A DNA stretch of 64,000 nucleotides. It comes from UBA8437 sp963582065. Lineage in GTDB: Bacteria; Planctomycetota; Planctomycetia; Planctomycetales; Planctomycetaceae. The stretch's first letter is position 1, and the number at the start of each line of letters is the position of its first letter. Location: contig CAUZRQ010000011.1 of assembly GCA_963582065.1 (NCBI GenBank), positions 1 to 64,000 on the forward strand. Direction: 5' to 3'. This document shows, one piece after another, positions 19,284 through 28,545 of this stretch. Made by a program: the position numbers and the translations under genes. A model generated the notes under the pieces. The model had not been told where the DNA came from, made no database searches, and worked only from the letters and a program-made list of their open reading frames with translations.

Positions 19284-21158
19284 ATGTGTGGGTTCGCCGG
19301 GCTCCAACGGATCGACATCGGCCATGCCGAATTCCTCGACGGCGGCACGATGGCCGAGTCACTGGCACACCGTGGCCCTGATGCGTCCGGAACTTGGAAG
19401 TGTCCCGGCGGGAAATTTGAACTGGGGTTTCGTCGATTGGCGATCCGCGATCTCGACCCGCGGGCGAACCAGCCGATGGTCTCGGCCAGCGGCCGCACGG
19501 TGCTGGTCTTCAACGGCGAGATCTACAACACCGAAGAACTGGTCGCCCGTTTCTGTCCCGGAGTTGCCCTGAGGACGACCAGCGACAGCGAGGTGCTGCT
19601 GGAGGCCTTCGACCGGTGCGGCCCGGACGTGCTGGATGAGGTCAACGGCATGTTCGCCGTCGTGTTCTACTGCATCAAATCGGGGACCGCCTGGCTCGCA
19701 CGCGACGCGGCCGGCAAGAAGCCGCTCTATCTCTACCAGGCAGCGGGGTACGTCGCGTTCGCCTCGGAACTGCGGGCTTTCACCGGCCTGCCGCTGCATC
19801 CCGATCCGAGCCGCGTGCCGTTTTTCCTGCATTTCGGGTACATCCCGGCTCCCGACACCTTCTACCGCAACGTTTCCCAGTTGCGGCCCGGCGAGAGGGT
19901 CAAACTGCGTGAGGGACGAGTCGTGGCGAGGCATCGATTCCACGATCCGCTTTCGTGGTCGTGGGGTTCGCAGCCGTCGGTCGATCTCGAGGAGATCCAG
20001 GCACTGGTCGATGATGCGGTCGTGCGGCGGACCGTCAGCGACGTTCCGGTGGGGACGTTTCTGTCGGGTGGCGTCGACTCGTCGCTGGTCGCCGCTTCGC
20101 TGGCGTCGGCGGGTCGTGATGACCTGCCGTCGTTCACGGTGTCTTTCGATGAACCTCGTTTCAACGAGGGCCCGCAGGCCGCTGCGGTAGCGGCCCAACT
20201 GGGCCTGCCTCACCGTGACATCCGCGTGCGGCTTGACCAACTGCCCGAGTTGGTCGACGACTACCTGGACTGTTACGAGCAACCCTACGCCGACACCTCG
20301 GGACTGCCGACGATGTTGCTGTGCCGCGAGGTCCGACAGCACGTGCGGGTGGCGTTGTGTGGAGACGGCGGGGACGAATGTTTCGGCGGTTACGCTCGCT
20401 ACGGCTGGTTCCGTCGGGCCCTGGCTGCCGGGAGGTGGCCGGGGGTGTTCCGCGCGGTTGCGGGCTGGCTGGCCCGAGGCTGCGATCGCCGTCGGGGCAA
20501 CCGGATCGCCCGTTGGCTGGAGCGGCGGGACCCGGCAGGGTTGTACGCCGAGATCCTGCGAGGCTGGCATGCCACGTCGCTGGCCCGGCTGATTCCCGAT
20601 GTTGCCGGTGCCGACGAGGCCCCGGTGCAACTGGTCCGCGATGTCTTCGGACGGGTCGATGCGGATCCGCTTTCGCAGGCCGCGGCCTTCGATGTCGCCC
20701 ACTACATCCCCGATGACCTGCAGGTGAAGGTCGACCGCGCCTCGATGAGATACGGGCTGGAAGTCCGCTGCCCGTTGCTGGACCGCCGGGTGATGTCCTT
20801 CGGTGCCAGGTTGTCGACATCGGTCCGGATGGGCGGCGGGCCCAAGAGTGTGCTGCGGAACGTGCTCGCACGCCGCCTGCCTCGGAAGTTGTTCGAGCGA
20901 CCCAAGTCCGGATTCGACGTCCCGTTGAACGAGTGGCTGTCCGGCCCGCTGCGCGAGCGCGTGTCCGATGCGCTCCGGGCCCAGGCGTTCCGGGAATGCG
21001 GCTGGTTGGAGATGCGGACGGTGCGGGAGGTCGAGCAGGCCTTCCTCCGCGGACACGCCGAGCATGCCGGTGGGATCTGGAAACTGTTTCTGTTGTCGGA
21101 GATGCTGCAGAGGGCCTCGACGGGCTCACTGCGGCAGCCGGTGGGGAGGGCCGCGTGA
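19284..21158 (+). CDS. asnB: Asparagine synthetase (glutamine-hydrolysing) family, copy 1
   Basis: A 624-residue class II glutamine amidotransferase plus synthetase protein. The start must be the ATG at 19284 because Cys2 is the nucleophile (MCGFAGLQ); upstream in-frame codons would bury it. The GATase part contains LAHRGPDASG and FNGEIYNTEEL. The synthetase P-loop SGGVDSSLVA is near residue 260, with GDGGDECFGGYARY later. Such enzymes are common in exopolysaccharide clusters and may amidate sugar-acid carboxylates or other intermediates rather than make free asparagine. Its stop overlaps the next gene (GTGA). Confidence 0.9.
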   Translation: MCGFAGLQRIDIGHAEFLDGGTMAESLAHRGPDASGTWKCPGGKFELGFRRLAIRDLDPRANQPMVSASGRTVLVFNGEIYNTEELVARFCPGVALRTTSDSEVLLEAFDRCGPDVLDEVNGMFAVVFYCIKSGTAWLARDAAGKKPLYLYQAAGYVAFASELRAFTGLPLHPDPSRVPFFLHFGYIPAPDTFYRNVSQLRPGERVKLREGRVVARHRFHDPLSWSWGSQPSVDLEEIQALVDDAVVRRTVSDVPVGTFLSGGVDSSLVAASLASAGRDDLPSFTVSFDEPRFNEGPQAAAVAAQLGLPHRDIRVRLDQLPELVDDYLDCYEQPYADTSGLPTMLLCREVRQHVRVALCGDGGDECFGGYARYGWFRRALAAGRWPGVFRAVAGWLARGCDRRRGNRIARWLERRDPAGLYAEILRGWHATSLARLIPDVAGADEAPVQLVRDVFGRVDADPLSQAAAFDVAHYIPDDLQVKVDRASMRYGLEVRCPLLDRRVMSFGARLSTSVRMGGGPKSVLRNVLARRLPRKLFERPKSGFDVPLNEWLSGPLRERVSDALRAQAFRECGWLEMRTVREVEQAFLRGHAEHAGGIWKLFLLSEMLQRASTGSLRQPVGRAA

Positions 21159-22360
21159 ATCCCTCGTCGTCGACCGGTTCGCTGCAGAGGTTCTTCGCGA
21201 CAGCGGCATTGTTCCTGCTGCCGTTTCCGGCACTGAACTTCGGGGTCAGCTTCACCATCGCCGATGTCTTCCTGGTGGCGGCGGTCCTCCTGAACGCTCC
21301 CCGGCTGCTCCAGTTGCAGGGATTCCAGGTTCCCTTCCTGCTGGCACTGCCCCTGTTCGTGCTCTCCACCCTGTTCGACCCGGACGGGGGGATGGTCCAG
21401 TTGATCCAGGTGTTCTACATCTGGGGCTTCGTCCTGCCGTTCGGGTGGGTTGCCTTTGTCGGACTGCCGGTTCGCCGGATCGTTGTCGTGGTCCTGGCTG
21501 CGGCGGTGACCAACTCGTTGATCGCGGTCGGGCAGGGGGCCGGCTACCTGCCGGAACTGGGGAACCAGCGGGTCATCGTGTTCAACTCGGGGTTTTCACG
21601 GGCTGCCGGCCTGTGCCTGAAATGCAACTCCCTGGTGATGAGCCTGACGCCGTGCCTGTTGCTGATTCCCTGCCTGTGGAAGGTCGTGACCAGGATCGGC
21701 GTTCTGCTGGTGTTGATTCTCGGCCTGTTGGCGGCGGTGTCCAAGTCGATCATCTTCGCGGCGCCCGGCGTGCTCTGGTACCTCTGGCACGAACCCCGGC
21801 GTCGACAGGTCGCCGTGTGGCTGGTCGTGCTCGGCATGGGATGGACGTTGGTCAGCGAGGGGGCCGGTGGAGTGACCGATCTCTGGTATCGCTTCGGTGA
21901 CCTGGTCACCAAGCGTGCCGACCGGTTGGAGGATTCGATCGACAACCGGCTCGAGCTGATAGACGTCTCGATGAACTACGCATCGGAGGTCCTGCTGCTG
22001 GGATATGGCCCCGCGGGAGCCCATGCCCATGTTTCGGAGATGACCAACAACACCGTGCACGTGTATTACCTGGGCGTGATCCTGGCCGGTGGTCTGCCGG
22101 CGGCGTTGCTGTGCTTCCTGGGAATGGGGCTGGTTGTCCGCGGCCTGTGGAAGCACCGGCAGCGGCACATGGCCGCCTACGTGCTGACCCACCTGCTGGC
22201 CCTGACGGTGATGACCGCGCTGCTGGTCAGCTTCCAGGCCCTGCCGATCCTGGTCGGCGGTGCCGTGCTGGCCCAGGTCTCCCAGGCGGTTCCCTCGGAG
22301 CTCCCTCGTCTCGCGTGGTCGTCCCACGCGTCCTCGCTGACCTGGAGCAGTCACAGATGA
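21155..22360 (+). CDS. O-antigen ligase/polymerase-family membrane protein
   Basis: A 401-residue polytopic protein starting at a GTG overlapping the asnB stop. It has about ten hydrophobic helices, and a periplasmic-type loop containing EVLLLGYGPAGAHAHVSE and NNTVHVYYLGVILAGGLPA. The last resembles the HNxxL region of Wzy/WaaL proteins. Inferred role: polymerase or ligase. Together with the larger ligase/TPR protein at 10645-13302, the locus has two candidates, so one may be the Wzy polymerase and the other a ligase. It overlaps the next gene by four bases (ATGA). Confidence 0.75.
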   Translation: MNPSSSTGSLQRFFATAALFLLPFPALNFGVSFTIADVFLVAAVLLNAPRLLQLQGFQVPFLLALPLFVLSTLFDPDGGMVQLIQVFYIWGFVLPFGWVAFVGLPVRRIVVVVLAAAVTNSLIAVGQGAGYLPELGNQRVIVFNSGFSRAAGLCLKCNSLVMSLTPCLLLIPCLWKVVTRIGVLLVLILGLLAAVSKSIIFAAPGVLWYLWHEPRRRQVAVWLVVLGMGWTLVSEGAGGVTDLWYRFGDLVTKRADRLEDSIDNRLELIDVSMNYASEVLLLGYGPAGAHAHVSEMTNNTVHVYYLGVILAGGLPAALLCFLGMGLVVRGLWKHRQRHMAAYVLTHLLALTVMTALLVSFQALPILVGGAVLAQVSQAVPSELPRLAWSSHASSLTWSSHR

Positions 22361-23538
22361 CAGCTCGCCGCATCCTGCACGTGATCAACAACCTGAATCT
22401 CGGGGGGGCCGAGATGATGTTGGTGCGATTGCTGGACCGGCTCGATCGGGATCGCTGGTCACCGCATGTCGTTTCGTTGATTGGGGGCGGCCCGGCCTCC
22501 GAGAGCCTGGAGTCGATCGGCGTACCGGTGACGTTCATCGGCATGCGACGTGGGCTCCCCGGCCCATCGAGCCTGGTGCGGCTGCTGCGTTCGGTGCGGG
22601 CGTCAGCGCCCGACCTGGTCCAGACCTGGCTGTATCACTCGGACCTGCTCGGGGGACTGGCCACACGACTGGCCCGGCCGGGCGTGCCGTTGGTCTGGAA
22701 CCTGAGGATGAACGGGCCGACGCGAGGCCGGGACAAGCTGACCACCTGCTGGACGGCCCGGGCCTGCGCGGCGCTGTCGGGGTGGATGCCCGAGAGGATC
22801 GTCGTCAACTCGTGTGCCGGACGGGATGTTCACCGGGACCTCGGCTACGACGCCGGGCGGCTGGAGGTGATTCCCAACGGGTTCGACACGGATCGATTTG
22901 GACCGTCCGAAGAGTCTCGCCGGGCGCTGCGACGGGAACTCGGTGTTCCCGCCGACACCCGGCTGATCGGCATGGCCGCGCGGTGGGATCCGCTGAAGGA
23001 CTTCGAGACGGCGCTGGCGGCGGCGGCGGTGCTGATGGCCCGACACGCCGACCTGCACGTGTTGATGTGCGGGAACGGCGTCGATGGCGACAACACGGAG
23101 CTGAGGAAGCTGGCCGTGGAGTCCGGTTGTGGAGAGCGGCTGCACCTGGTGGGACGCCGGGACGACATGCCCGCCTGGCAGGCCGCACTCGACGTGGCTT
23201 TCCTGGCATCTCACACCGAGGGCCTGCCCAACACCATGGGTGAGGCGATGGCATGCGGGGTGCCCTGTGTCGTGACCGATGCGGGGGGGTCGGCCCAACT
23301 GGTGGGATCTGTCGGCCGAGTCGTCCGCGTGGGAGGTGCCGGCGAGCTGGCTGGTGGGATCGAGGAGTTTCTGCAGATGACGGCCGTTGAGCGGCAACGG
23401 ATCGGAGACGCCGGCCGACGGCGGATCATCGAGGAATTCAGCCTGGAGCGGATGGTCGGACGTTTCGAGCTGTTGTGGGATGACGTGCTGGGCCTCGCGC
23501 CCCGGCAGGACCAGCAGATCACCGAGCAGGCCGCCTGA
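22357..23538 (+). CDS. Glycosyltransferase, GT4-like
   Basis: A 393-residue GT-B-fold glycosyltransferase. The N-terminus ILHVINNLNLGGAEMMLVRL is the classic acceptor-domain glycine motif. The C-terminal donor domain has GMAARWDPLKDFETAL and the E-x7-E block HTEGLPNTMGEAMACGVP near residue 287. It is retaining by family; donor and acceptor are not predictable. It starts at an ATG overlapping the previous stop and ends two bases before asnB copy 2. Confidence 0.9.
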   Translation: MTARRILHVINNLNLGGAEMMLVRLLDRLDRDRWSPHVVSLIGGGPASESLESIGVPVTFIGMRRGLPGPSSLVRLLRSVRASAPDLVQTWLYHSDLLGGLATRLARPGVPLVWNLRMNGPTRGRDKLTTCWTARACAALSGWMPERIVVNSCAGRDVHRDLGYDAGRLEVIPNGFDTDRFGPSEESRRALRRELGVPADTRLIGMAARWDPLKDFETALAAAAVLMARHADLHVLMCGNGVDGDNTELRKLAVESGCGERLHLVGRRDDMPAWQAALDVAFLASHTEGLPNTMGEAMACGVPCVVTDAGGSAQLVGSVGRVVRVGGAGELAGGIEEFLQMTAVERQRIGDAGRRRIIEEFSLERMVGRFELLWDDVLGLAPRQDQQITEQAA

Positions 23539-23540
23539 TC

Positions 23541-25445
23541 ATGTGTGGAATCCTCGGATCGTGGACTCGACTGCCGCTGGAACCCTCAGTTTTTGACGAT
23601 GCCCTGGCCCGCATCGTGCATCGTGGACCCGATGACGAAGGACGGTTCAGCGAGGGTGGAGTGTTCCTGGGCATGCGGCGACTGGCCGTCGTCGACCTGG
23701 AGACCGGTCGGCAGCCGTTGTTCAACGAACAGCGGACGTGTGCGGTGGTGATGAACGGTGAGATCTACAACTACCGCGAATTGTCCGGCTTGTTGCGACA
23801 AGCCGGACACGTGCTGTCGACGGCGTCGGATACCGAGGTGGCGGTGCACCTGTACGAGGATCATGGCGAATCGTTCTGCGAGTCGCTCAACGGGATGTTT
23901 GCGCTGGCGATCTGGGATGGTGCCTCACGTCGGCTGGTCCTGGCACGGGACCGGTTCGGAAAGAAACCGCTCTACTACGCGCGGACACCCGACGGGGGAC
24001 TCGTGTTTGCCTCGGAGTTGAAGGCCCTGAGGCCGTTGCTCGAGGCCGCGGGGGGAAGCTGGGAATTGCGGCCACAGGGGATCGCCGATTACCTGTCGCT
24101 GGGTTGCGTGCCCCAGCCCGAGACGGTGTTCCGGGGTGTCGAGTCATTGCCGCCGGGATGCACGCTGTCGTTTGACGGCCACGATGTCCGGGTGCGGTCC
24201 TACTGGTCGCTGCGATACACCGACAAGCTGGACATCAGCTACTCCGCTGCACTCGAGCGAACACGCGAGCTGGTGGCTGAGGCGGTTCGTACCCGTCTGC
24301 ATTCCGATGTGCCCCTGGGTGTCTTCCTCTCGGGTGGTGTCGACTCGTCGATCATTGCCTGCGAGGCGGCGAAGCTGGTCGGCTCCGAACTGCAGACCTT
24401 CACCGTCGCGGTCGACGATCCCCGGTACGACGAGTCGGACGTGGCCGCTCGGACGGCACGGCAACTGGGAGTCAGGCACACGGTGTTGCCCCTGGAGGTT
24501 GCCCCGCGAGAGACGTTGCTCGACCTGGTCAGGCATTACGATCAGCCGTTCGCCGACCCCAGTGCGATTCCGAGCCTGGCGATCTCGCGGCTGGCCAGGC
24601 AGCATGTCACCGTGGTGCTCAATGGCGACGGTGGCGACGAGATTTTCGCCGGATACCGTCGGCACCTCGCGGCCCACCTGGCCGGTCACCTTGGCTGGCT
24701 GCCCGGTTGGTCGGCTCGTGCGGGGGCGGCTCTGCTGAGACGATTCTCGCCGAGCCGCCGCAGCCCGCTGGGATTCGCCGCGAGAATGTGTCGCGGATTG
24801 AGCCTGGAGCAGTCGGAGCGGTACCTGGCCTGGACGTCCGACAAGCTGCGGCAGATCGACAAGGAGCAACACTGGCGGGGGCCGGCGGTCCGGTCGACCG
24901 AGGAGTGGCTCGAGAGTGTTCAACCCCGGGGCCTTGGTGCTCTCGACACGCAGACAGCCACCGACATCCGGGTCAACCTGCTCAGCGGGCTGTTGGTGAA
25001 GATGGATATGGCCACGATGGCCCATTCGCTCGAGGGACGGTCGCCGCTGCTTGATCATCGACTGGCCGAATACGTCGCCTCGTTGCCGCCGGGTTTCCGG
25101 CTGAGGGGTGGGCGGCTGAAGAGCCTCTTGAGAGACGGCTGGAAGGACGAACTGTCGGCCGAGGTGATTGGCGGCAGGAAGCGGGGATTCGAGATTCCGC
25201 TGGATCGCTGGTTGGCCGGCGACCTTCACGAGCTGCTGATGGACACCTTGGGCAGTCCCACGGCCCGGCTTCGAGAATTTCTTGACGGGCGGTTTCTCGA
25301 TCGGCTGCTCGATCAGCAGACACTGGCCGAGCGAAACTGGCCCACGCTGGTCTATTCGCTGCTGGTGCTTGAGCTGTGGTTGCAGACGACCGCGTTTTCG
25401 AAAATCCCGGCGGCCCCCGGGTCAGGATCCGCCGTCGCCGCCTGA
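23541..25445 (+). CDS. asnB: Asparagine synthetase (glutamine-hydrolysing) family, copy 2
   Basis: A 634-residue paralogue of the gene at 19284. It has the N-terminal nucleophile MCGILGSW, IVHRGPDDEG, MNGEIYNYREL, ARDRFGKKPLYYA, the P-loop FLSGGVDSSIIA near 262 and NGDGGDEIFAGYRRH. It is closer to the amidotransferases often found in exosortase or polysaccharide clusters, though no exosortase is in the window. The two copies flank a ligase and a glycosyltransferase in one apparent operon, which argues for a role in polymer decoration. Its stop lies in a hairpin shared with the converging gene. Confidence 0.92.
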   Translation: MCGILGSWTRLPLEPSVFDDALARIVHRGPDDEGRFSEGGVFLGMRRLAVVDLETGRQPLFNEQRTCAVVMNGEIYNYRELSGLLRQAGHVLSTASDTEVAVHLYEDHGESFCESLNGMFALAIWDGASRRLVLARDRFGKKPLYYARTPDGGLVFASELKALRPLLEAAGGSWELRPQGIADYLSLGCVPQPETVFRGVESLPPGCTLSFDGHDVRVRSYWSLRYTDKLDISYSAALERTRELVAEAVRTRLHSDVPLGVFLSGGVDSSIIACEAAKLVGSELQTFTVAVDDPRYDESDVAARTARQLGVRHTVLPLEVAPRETLLDLVRHYDQPFADPSAIPSLAISRLARQHVTVVLNGDGGDEIFAGYRRHLAAHLAGHLGWLPGWSARAGAALLRRFSPSRRSPLGFAARMCRGLSLEQSERYLAWTSDKLRQIDKEQHWRGPAVRSTEEWLESVQPRGLGALDTQTATDIRVNLLSGLLVKMDMATMAHSLEGRSPLLDHRLAEYVASLPPGFRLRGGRLKSLLRDGWKDELSAEVIGGRKRGFEIPLDRWLAGDLHELLMDTLGSPTARLREFLDGRFLDRLLDQQTLAERNWPTLVYSLLVLELWLQTTAFSKIPAAPGSGSAVAA

Positions 25446-25464
25446 AACCGCGGCGGGTTCAGGC
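25440..25464. terminator. Bidirectional stem-loop between convergent genes
   Basis: GCCTGAA (25440-25446) pairs perfectly with TTCAGGC (25458-25464). An inner CCG/CGG extension (48-50 with 54-56) closes a three-base loop. It covers the stop codons of both convergent genes. There is no T-run on either side, so intrinsic termination is uncertain; it may block collision or protect 3' ends. Confidence 0.45.
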
Positions 25465-26664
25465 GGCCTGCCGCCGGTCGACTTCGGCCGGTTTCGCCGT
25501 GCCCAGCACGCGGTGGTAAATGTCGGCGTAGGCCGCTGCGACCATCTCCAGGTGGAACCGCTCCTCGACCAGTGTTCGGCTGGCTCGTCCCATGTCCCGA
25601 CAGCGGGCGGGATCGTCGAGCAGTTCCAGGATGGCCGCTCCCAGTCGTGGCCCGTTCCGGGCGGGCACCAGCAGGCCGTTGACTCCGTCGGTGACAACTT
25701 CCCGACAGCCGGGCATGTCGGTCGTGATCAGGGGCAGGCTCAGTGCCGCTCCTTCGAGCAGCACTCGAGGGATGCCCTCGCGGAAGTAGCTGGGCAGGAC
25801 CAGCAGGTCGCTGATCGCCATCAGGTCGGCCACGTCGTCTCGCCAGCCCAGGTAACGCACGTCAGGGCATTGCCGGACCCGTTCGAGCGGGAAGATCGCA
25901 GGACCCTCGCGGACCTCCGGACCGACCAGCAGGAAGGTGACTTCGGGTCGGGTCCGTCGGACCACGGTCGCCGCCTCCAGGAACTCGCCGACGCCCTTGG
26001 GCCGGATCAACCGGGCGGTCATCATGATGACCGGTGCCTGCCCGTCGAGTTGAAGTTCGCGACGCAGGTCCGACTGGACGGCGGGTGAACTCCGTCGAGC
26101 CCGAACGGCCTCGACGTCGATTCCGGACCCGAGCACCACCGCGTCACGTCCGGGGTACGACAGGTGATGGCGGCGGAAGTAGTCCCGGTCGTTGGGATTC
26201 TGAAACACGGTGAAATCGCAGTCCCGTTCGGCCTTCCGCTGCAGTTGACGGTAGACGAGCCTCAAGGACAGCGCCAGCGGAGAGGCGGAGCTGAAGAGTG
26301 CCCCGAGGCCGGTGATCGTGCGGACGCAAGCGGCGACCCCGGTGCGGCGGGCTATCGGCGGCACCAGCAGTGTCGGCTTGGTGTTGACACAATGCACCAG
26401 GTCCGGACGGTGTTGAAGGAACAGCTGATGGAGGACCTTGCCGGCCCGGTAATCGGCCAGCGGGTTCAGGGCCCGTCGCAGCGGAAAGCGGTGATAGGCG
26501 AACCCGGATTCGGCAAATGCCTCGGTGAATCCGGGACCGACGGCGGACATCTCGAAGCCGTGTTCTTCGAGCAGTCTCATCAGCGGGATCCGCAGCTGCA
26601 GCCCGCCACCACCGATGATCCACGCCCGCGGCCGGTGTTCCCCAACGGAAGTCTCTTCCAGCAT
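25459..26664 (-). CDS. Glycosyltransferase, GT4-like (leftward)
   Basis: A 401-residue GT-B glycosyltransferase with an N-terminal GGGGLQLRIPLMRLLEEHG-type segment (residues ~18-36) and VHCVNTKPTLL. Its donor domain has MTARLIRPKGVGEFLEA and the E-x7-E block SYFREGIPRVLLEGAALSLP near 291. The frame is open 80 codons further upstream; the ATG at 26664 is chosen because a GGAG ribosome-binding site lies about 8-11 bases before it and the upstream residues look non-coding. It is the only leftward gene inside the rightward polysaccharide region. Confidence 0.9.
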   Translation of the reverse strand: MLEETSVGEHRPRAWIIGGGGLQLRIPLMRLLEEHGFEMSAVGPGFTEAFAESGFAYHRFPLRRALNPLADYRAGKVLHQLFLQHRPDLVHCVNTKPTLLVPPIARRTGVAACVRTITGLGALFSSASPLALSLRLVYRQLQRKAERDCDFTVFQNPNDRDYFRRHHLSYPGRDAVVLGSGIDVEAVRARRSSPAVQSDLRRELQLDGQAPVIMMTARLIRPKGVGEFLEAATVVRRTRPEVTFLLVGPEVREGPAIFPLERVRQCPDVRYLGWRDDVADLMAISDLLVLPSYFREGIPRVLLEGAALSLPLITTDMPGCREVVTDGVNGLLVPARNGPRLGAAILELLDDPARCRDMGRASRTLVEERFHLEMVAAAYADIYHRVLGTAKPAEVDRRQAA

Positions 26665-26810
26665 GGCCGCCAACTCCTGCCACGATCGACCGGCCGGATC
26701 GAATCCGGGTCGATCTGTTTGGACCGGGGCGAGGAATCCTAGTGGTGGCTGTTGGCCCGGAGCAAGGTCAAAACGTCGGACCCGCCCGGTGCACGTCGAC
26801 CACGTTGATC

Positions 26811-26840
26811 TTGTCCCGTTTCCGAGCTGATCCGTATAAT
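26811..26840 (+). promoter_or_regulatory. Sigma70-type promoter upstream of the sulfotransferase operon
   Basis: TTGTCC (26811-26816), an 18-base spacer, and a consensus TATAAT (26835-26840). It lies in the 314-base gap between the leftward glycosyltransferase and the rightward sulfotransferase. Transcription would start near 26847. The rest of the gap shows nothing else recognisable. Confidence 0.55.
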
Positions 26841-26978
26841 CCGCCGCCCTTGGTCCACGGTGGTTTCGGCGGGTTGTGTGGGGACGATCTTGCCGAATCG
26901 GCACGTCGGTGGCACATGCCGTCGTCTATCCCCGTGTTCCGGGCGGTTCCGACGGCAGTGGACCCGAGATTCGAACGC

Positions 26979-27872
26979 ATGGCCGACGTGTATCAACCAG
27001 TCATCATCATCGGTGCCGCGAGATCCGGAACCAACATGTTGCGGGACGTGTTGACCAGCCTTCCCGGCGCAGGGACATGGCCGTGCGATGAAATCAACTA
27101 TATCTGGCGGCACCGCAACGCCCGCAATCCGCTCGACGAGTTTCAATCTCACCAGGCCACCGGACCCGTTCGGCGGTTCATCAGGGGCGAGTTCGATCGG
27201 ATCGCCGGTCGCGGGGGACTCGACGTCGTGGTCGAGAAGACCTGTGCCAATTCGCTGCGGGTGGGTTTTGTCGACCGGGTCGTCCCCGATGCCCGGTACC
27301 TGTTCCTGGGACGCGACGGGGTCGACGTGGTGGCTTCGGCAATGACGTGCTGGACCAACCCGATCGACCTGGGCTACATCTTCCGCAAGGCCCGGTTCGT
27401 TCCCTGGCGTGATGTGCCGTACTACGGGGCCCGCTACCTGGCGAATCGGCTTTACCACCTGGTCTCGGGCAAGAAACGCCTGGCCGCCTGGGGGCCGCGG
27501 TTTGAAGGTATGCAACGGGCCCTGGTCGAGCGTTCGTTGGCCGAGGTCTGTGCCCTCCAGTGGGCCCGAAGTGTCCAACTGGCCTCCGAGGCGCTGGCCG
27601 GCATCGATGCGGACCGCGTGCTCTGTCTGCAGTACGAGCAGTTCGTCGACGCGCCGCAGAAATACACCCAGCGGATCGTTGATTTTCTCGAGATCGACGT
27701 GGACCCGACGGCGATCGCGTCGTCGGTCGCCGGCGTCAGCCGGCGGAGCGTGGGGAAGGGGCGTCGCCAACTGGACGACGAAACGATCGCTTCGATCATG
27801 CCGATACTCGAGTCCGTCCCCCGGCAGCCGGAAGTTGAAGCCCCGAATCCGTCCCAGGAAGTCGCTGCCTAG
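26979..27872 (+). CDS. Sulfotransferase family protein
   Basis: A 297-residue PAPS-dependent sulfotransferase-like protein. The 5'-phosphosulfate loop GAARSGTNM is near residue 12, and the 3'-phosphate region FLGRDGVDVVASAM follows at about 105. Inferred role: sulfation of the polysaccharide or its lipid-linked unit in the cytoplasm. Two starts are plausible: the ATG at 26979, which puts the P-loop at the usual distance, or 26916, which adds 21 residues. It is first in a rightward run with the priming transferase, formyltransferase and deacetylase. Confidence 0.8.
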   Translation: MADVYQPVIIIGAARSGTNMLRDVLTSLPGAGTWPCDEINYIWRHRNARNPLDEFQSHQATGPVRRFIRGEFDRIAGRGGLDVVVEKTCANSLRVGFVDRVVPDARYLFLGRDGVDVVASAMTCWTNPIDLGYIFRKARFVPWRDVPYYGARYLANRLYHLVSGKKRLAAWGPRFEGMQRALVERSLAEVCALQWARSVQLASEALAGIDADRVLCLQYEQFVDAPQKYTQRIVDFLEIDVDPTAIASSVAGVSRRSVGKGRRQLDDETIASIMPILESVPRQPEVEAPNPSQEVAA

Positions 27873-27879
27873 AGCATTG

Positions 27880-28539
27880 ATGGTCATGACGTTCATCCGA
27901 CGATTCACCAAGACGCTGGTCGACTACTCGTTGGCACTCCTGCTGGTGATCGTGTGTTCCCCGTTGTTCCTGGCAGCGGTCCTGGTCATCAAGTCGTTTT
28001 CGAAGGGTCGGCTGCTCTACGTTCAAGAGCGAATCGGCTTCAAAGGTCGCCGGTTCCGGATCTTCAAGTTCCGCACGATGACCGTCGGCACCGATGCAAC
28101 CGGCTCGGGCTCGGTCACGGTTCACAGTGATCCGAGGGTCTTTTTCGGAGCCGGGCTGCTGCGGCGGACAAAGATCGATGAACTGCCCCAGTTGTTCAAC
28201 GTTCTCAACGGCACGATGTCGCTGGTCGGTCCGCGTCCGACCGTTGACGAGGACTATCAGCGGATGAGCGATGAGCAGCGGCGTCGGTTCTCGGTCAAGC
28301 CGGGACTGACCGGGTTGGCCCAGGTGCGTGGCAACACGGCGCTGTCGTGGCCCGAGCGGATTGAACACGACTGCTGGTACGTCGACCACCAGGGCACCCG
28401 GCTGGATTTCTCGATCCTGCTCAGAACCGTGCTGCTGCTGGTCACCGTCCAGGCCGATTCCCACCCGCCGACCAGTGACGAATGGGCCGGTGCCCGGGGA
28501 GATGACTCTCAGGGGAAACCGGTGCGACCGGCTGCCTGA
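27880..28539 (+). CDS. Undecaprenyl-phosphate sugar-1-phosphate transferase (priming, small PglC-type)
   Basis: Initiates repeat-unit assembly by moving a sugar-1-phosphate onto undecaprenyl phosphate at the inner membrane. The 219-residue length and single N-terminal helix (about 12-35) match the short PglC/WcaJ-core form. Motifs seen are IFKFRTM, RRTKIDELPQLFNVL with the catalytic Asp-Glu pair, GPRPTVDEDY, and KPGLTGLAQVRG. It starts 7 bases after the sulfotransferase stop; a second in-frame ATG is at 27886. Confidence 0.92.
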   Translation: MVMTFIRRFTKTLVDYSLALLLVIVCSPLFLAAVLVIKSFSKGRLLYVQERIGFKGRRFRIFKFRTMTVGTDATGSGSVTVHSDPRVFFGAGLLRRTKIDELPQLFNVLNGTMSLVGPRPTVDEDYQRMSDEQRRRFSVKPGLTGLAQVRGNTALSWPERIEHDCWYVDHQGTRLDFSILLRTVLLLVTVQADSHPPTSDEWAGARGDDSQGKPVRPAA

Positions 28540-28545
28540 CCGATC

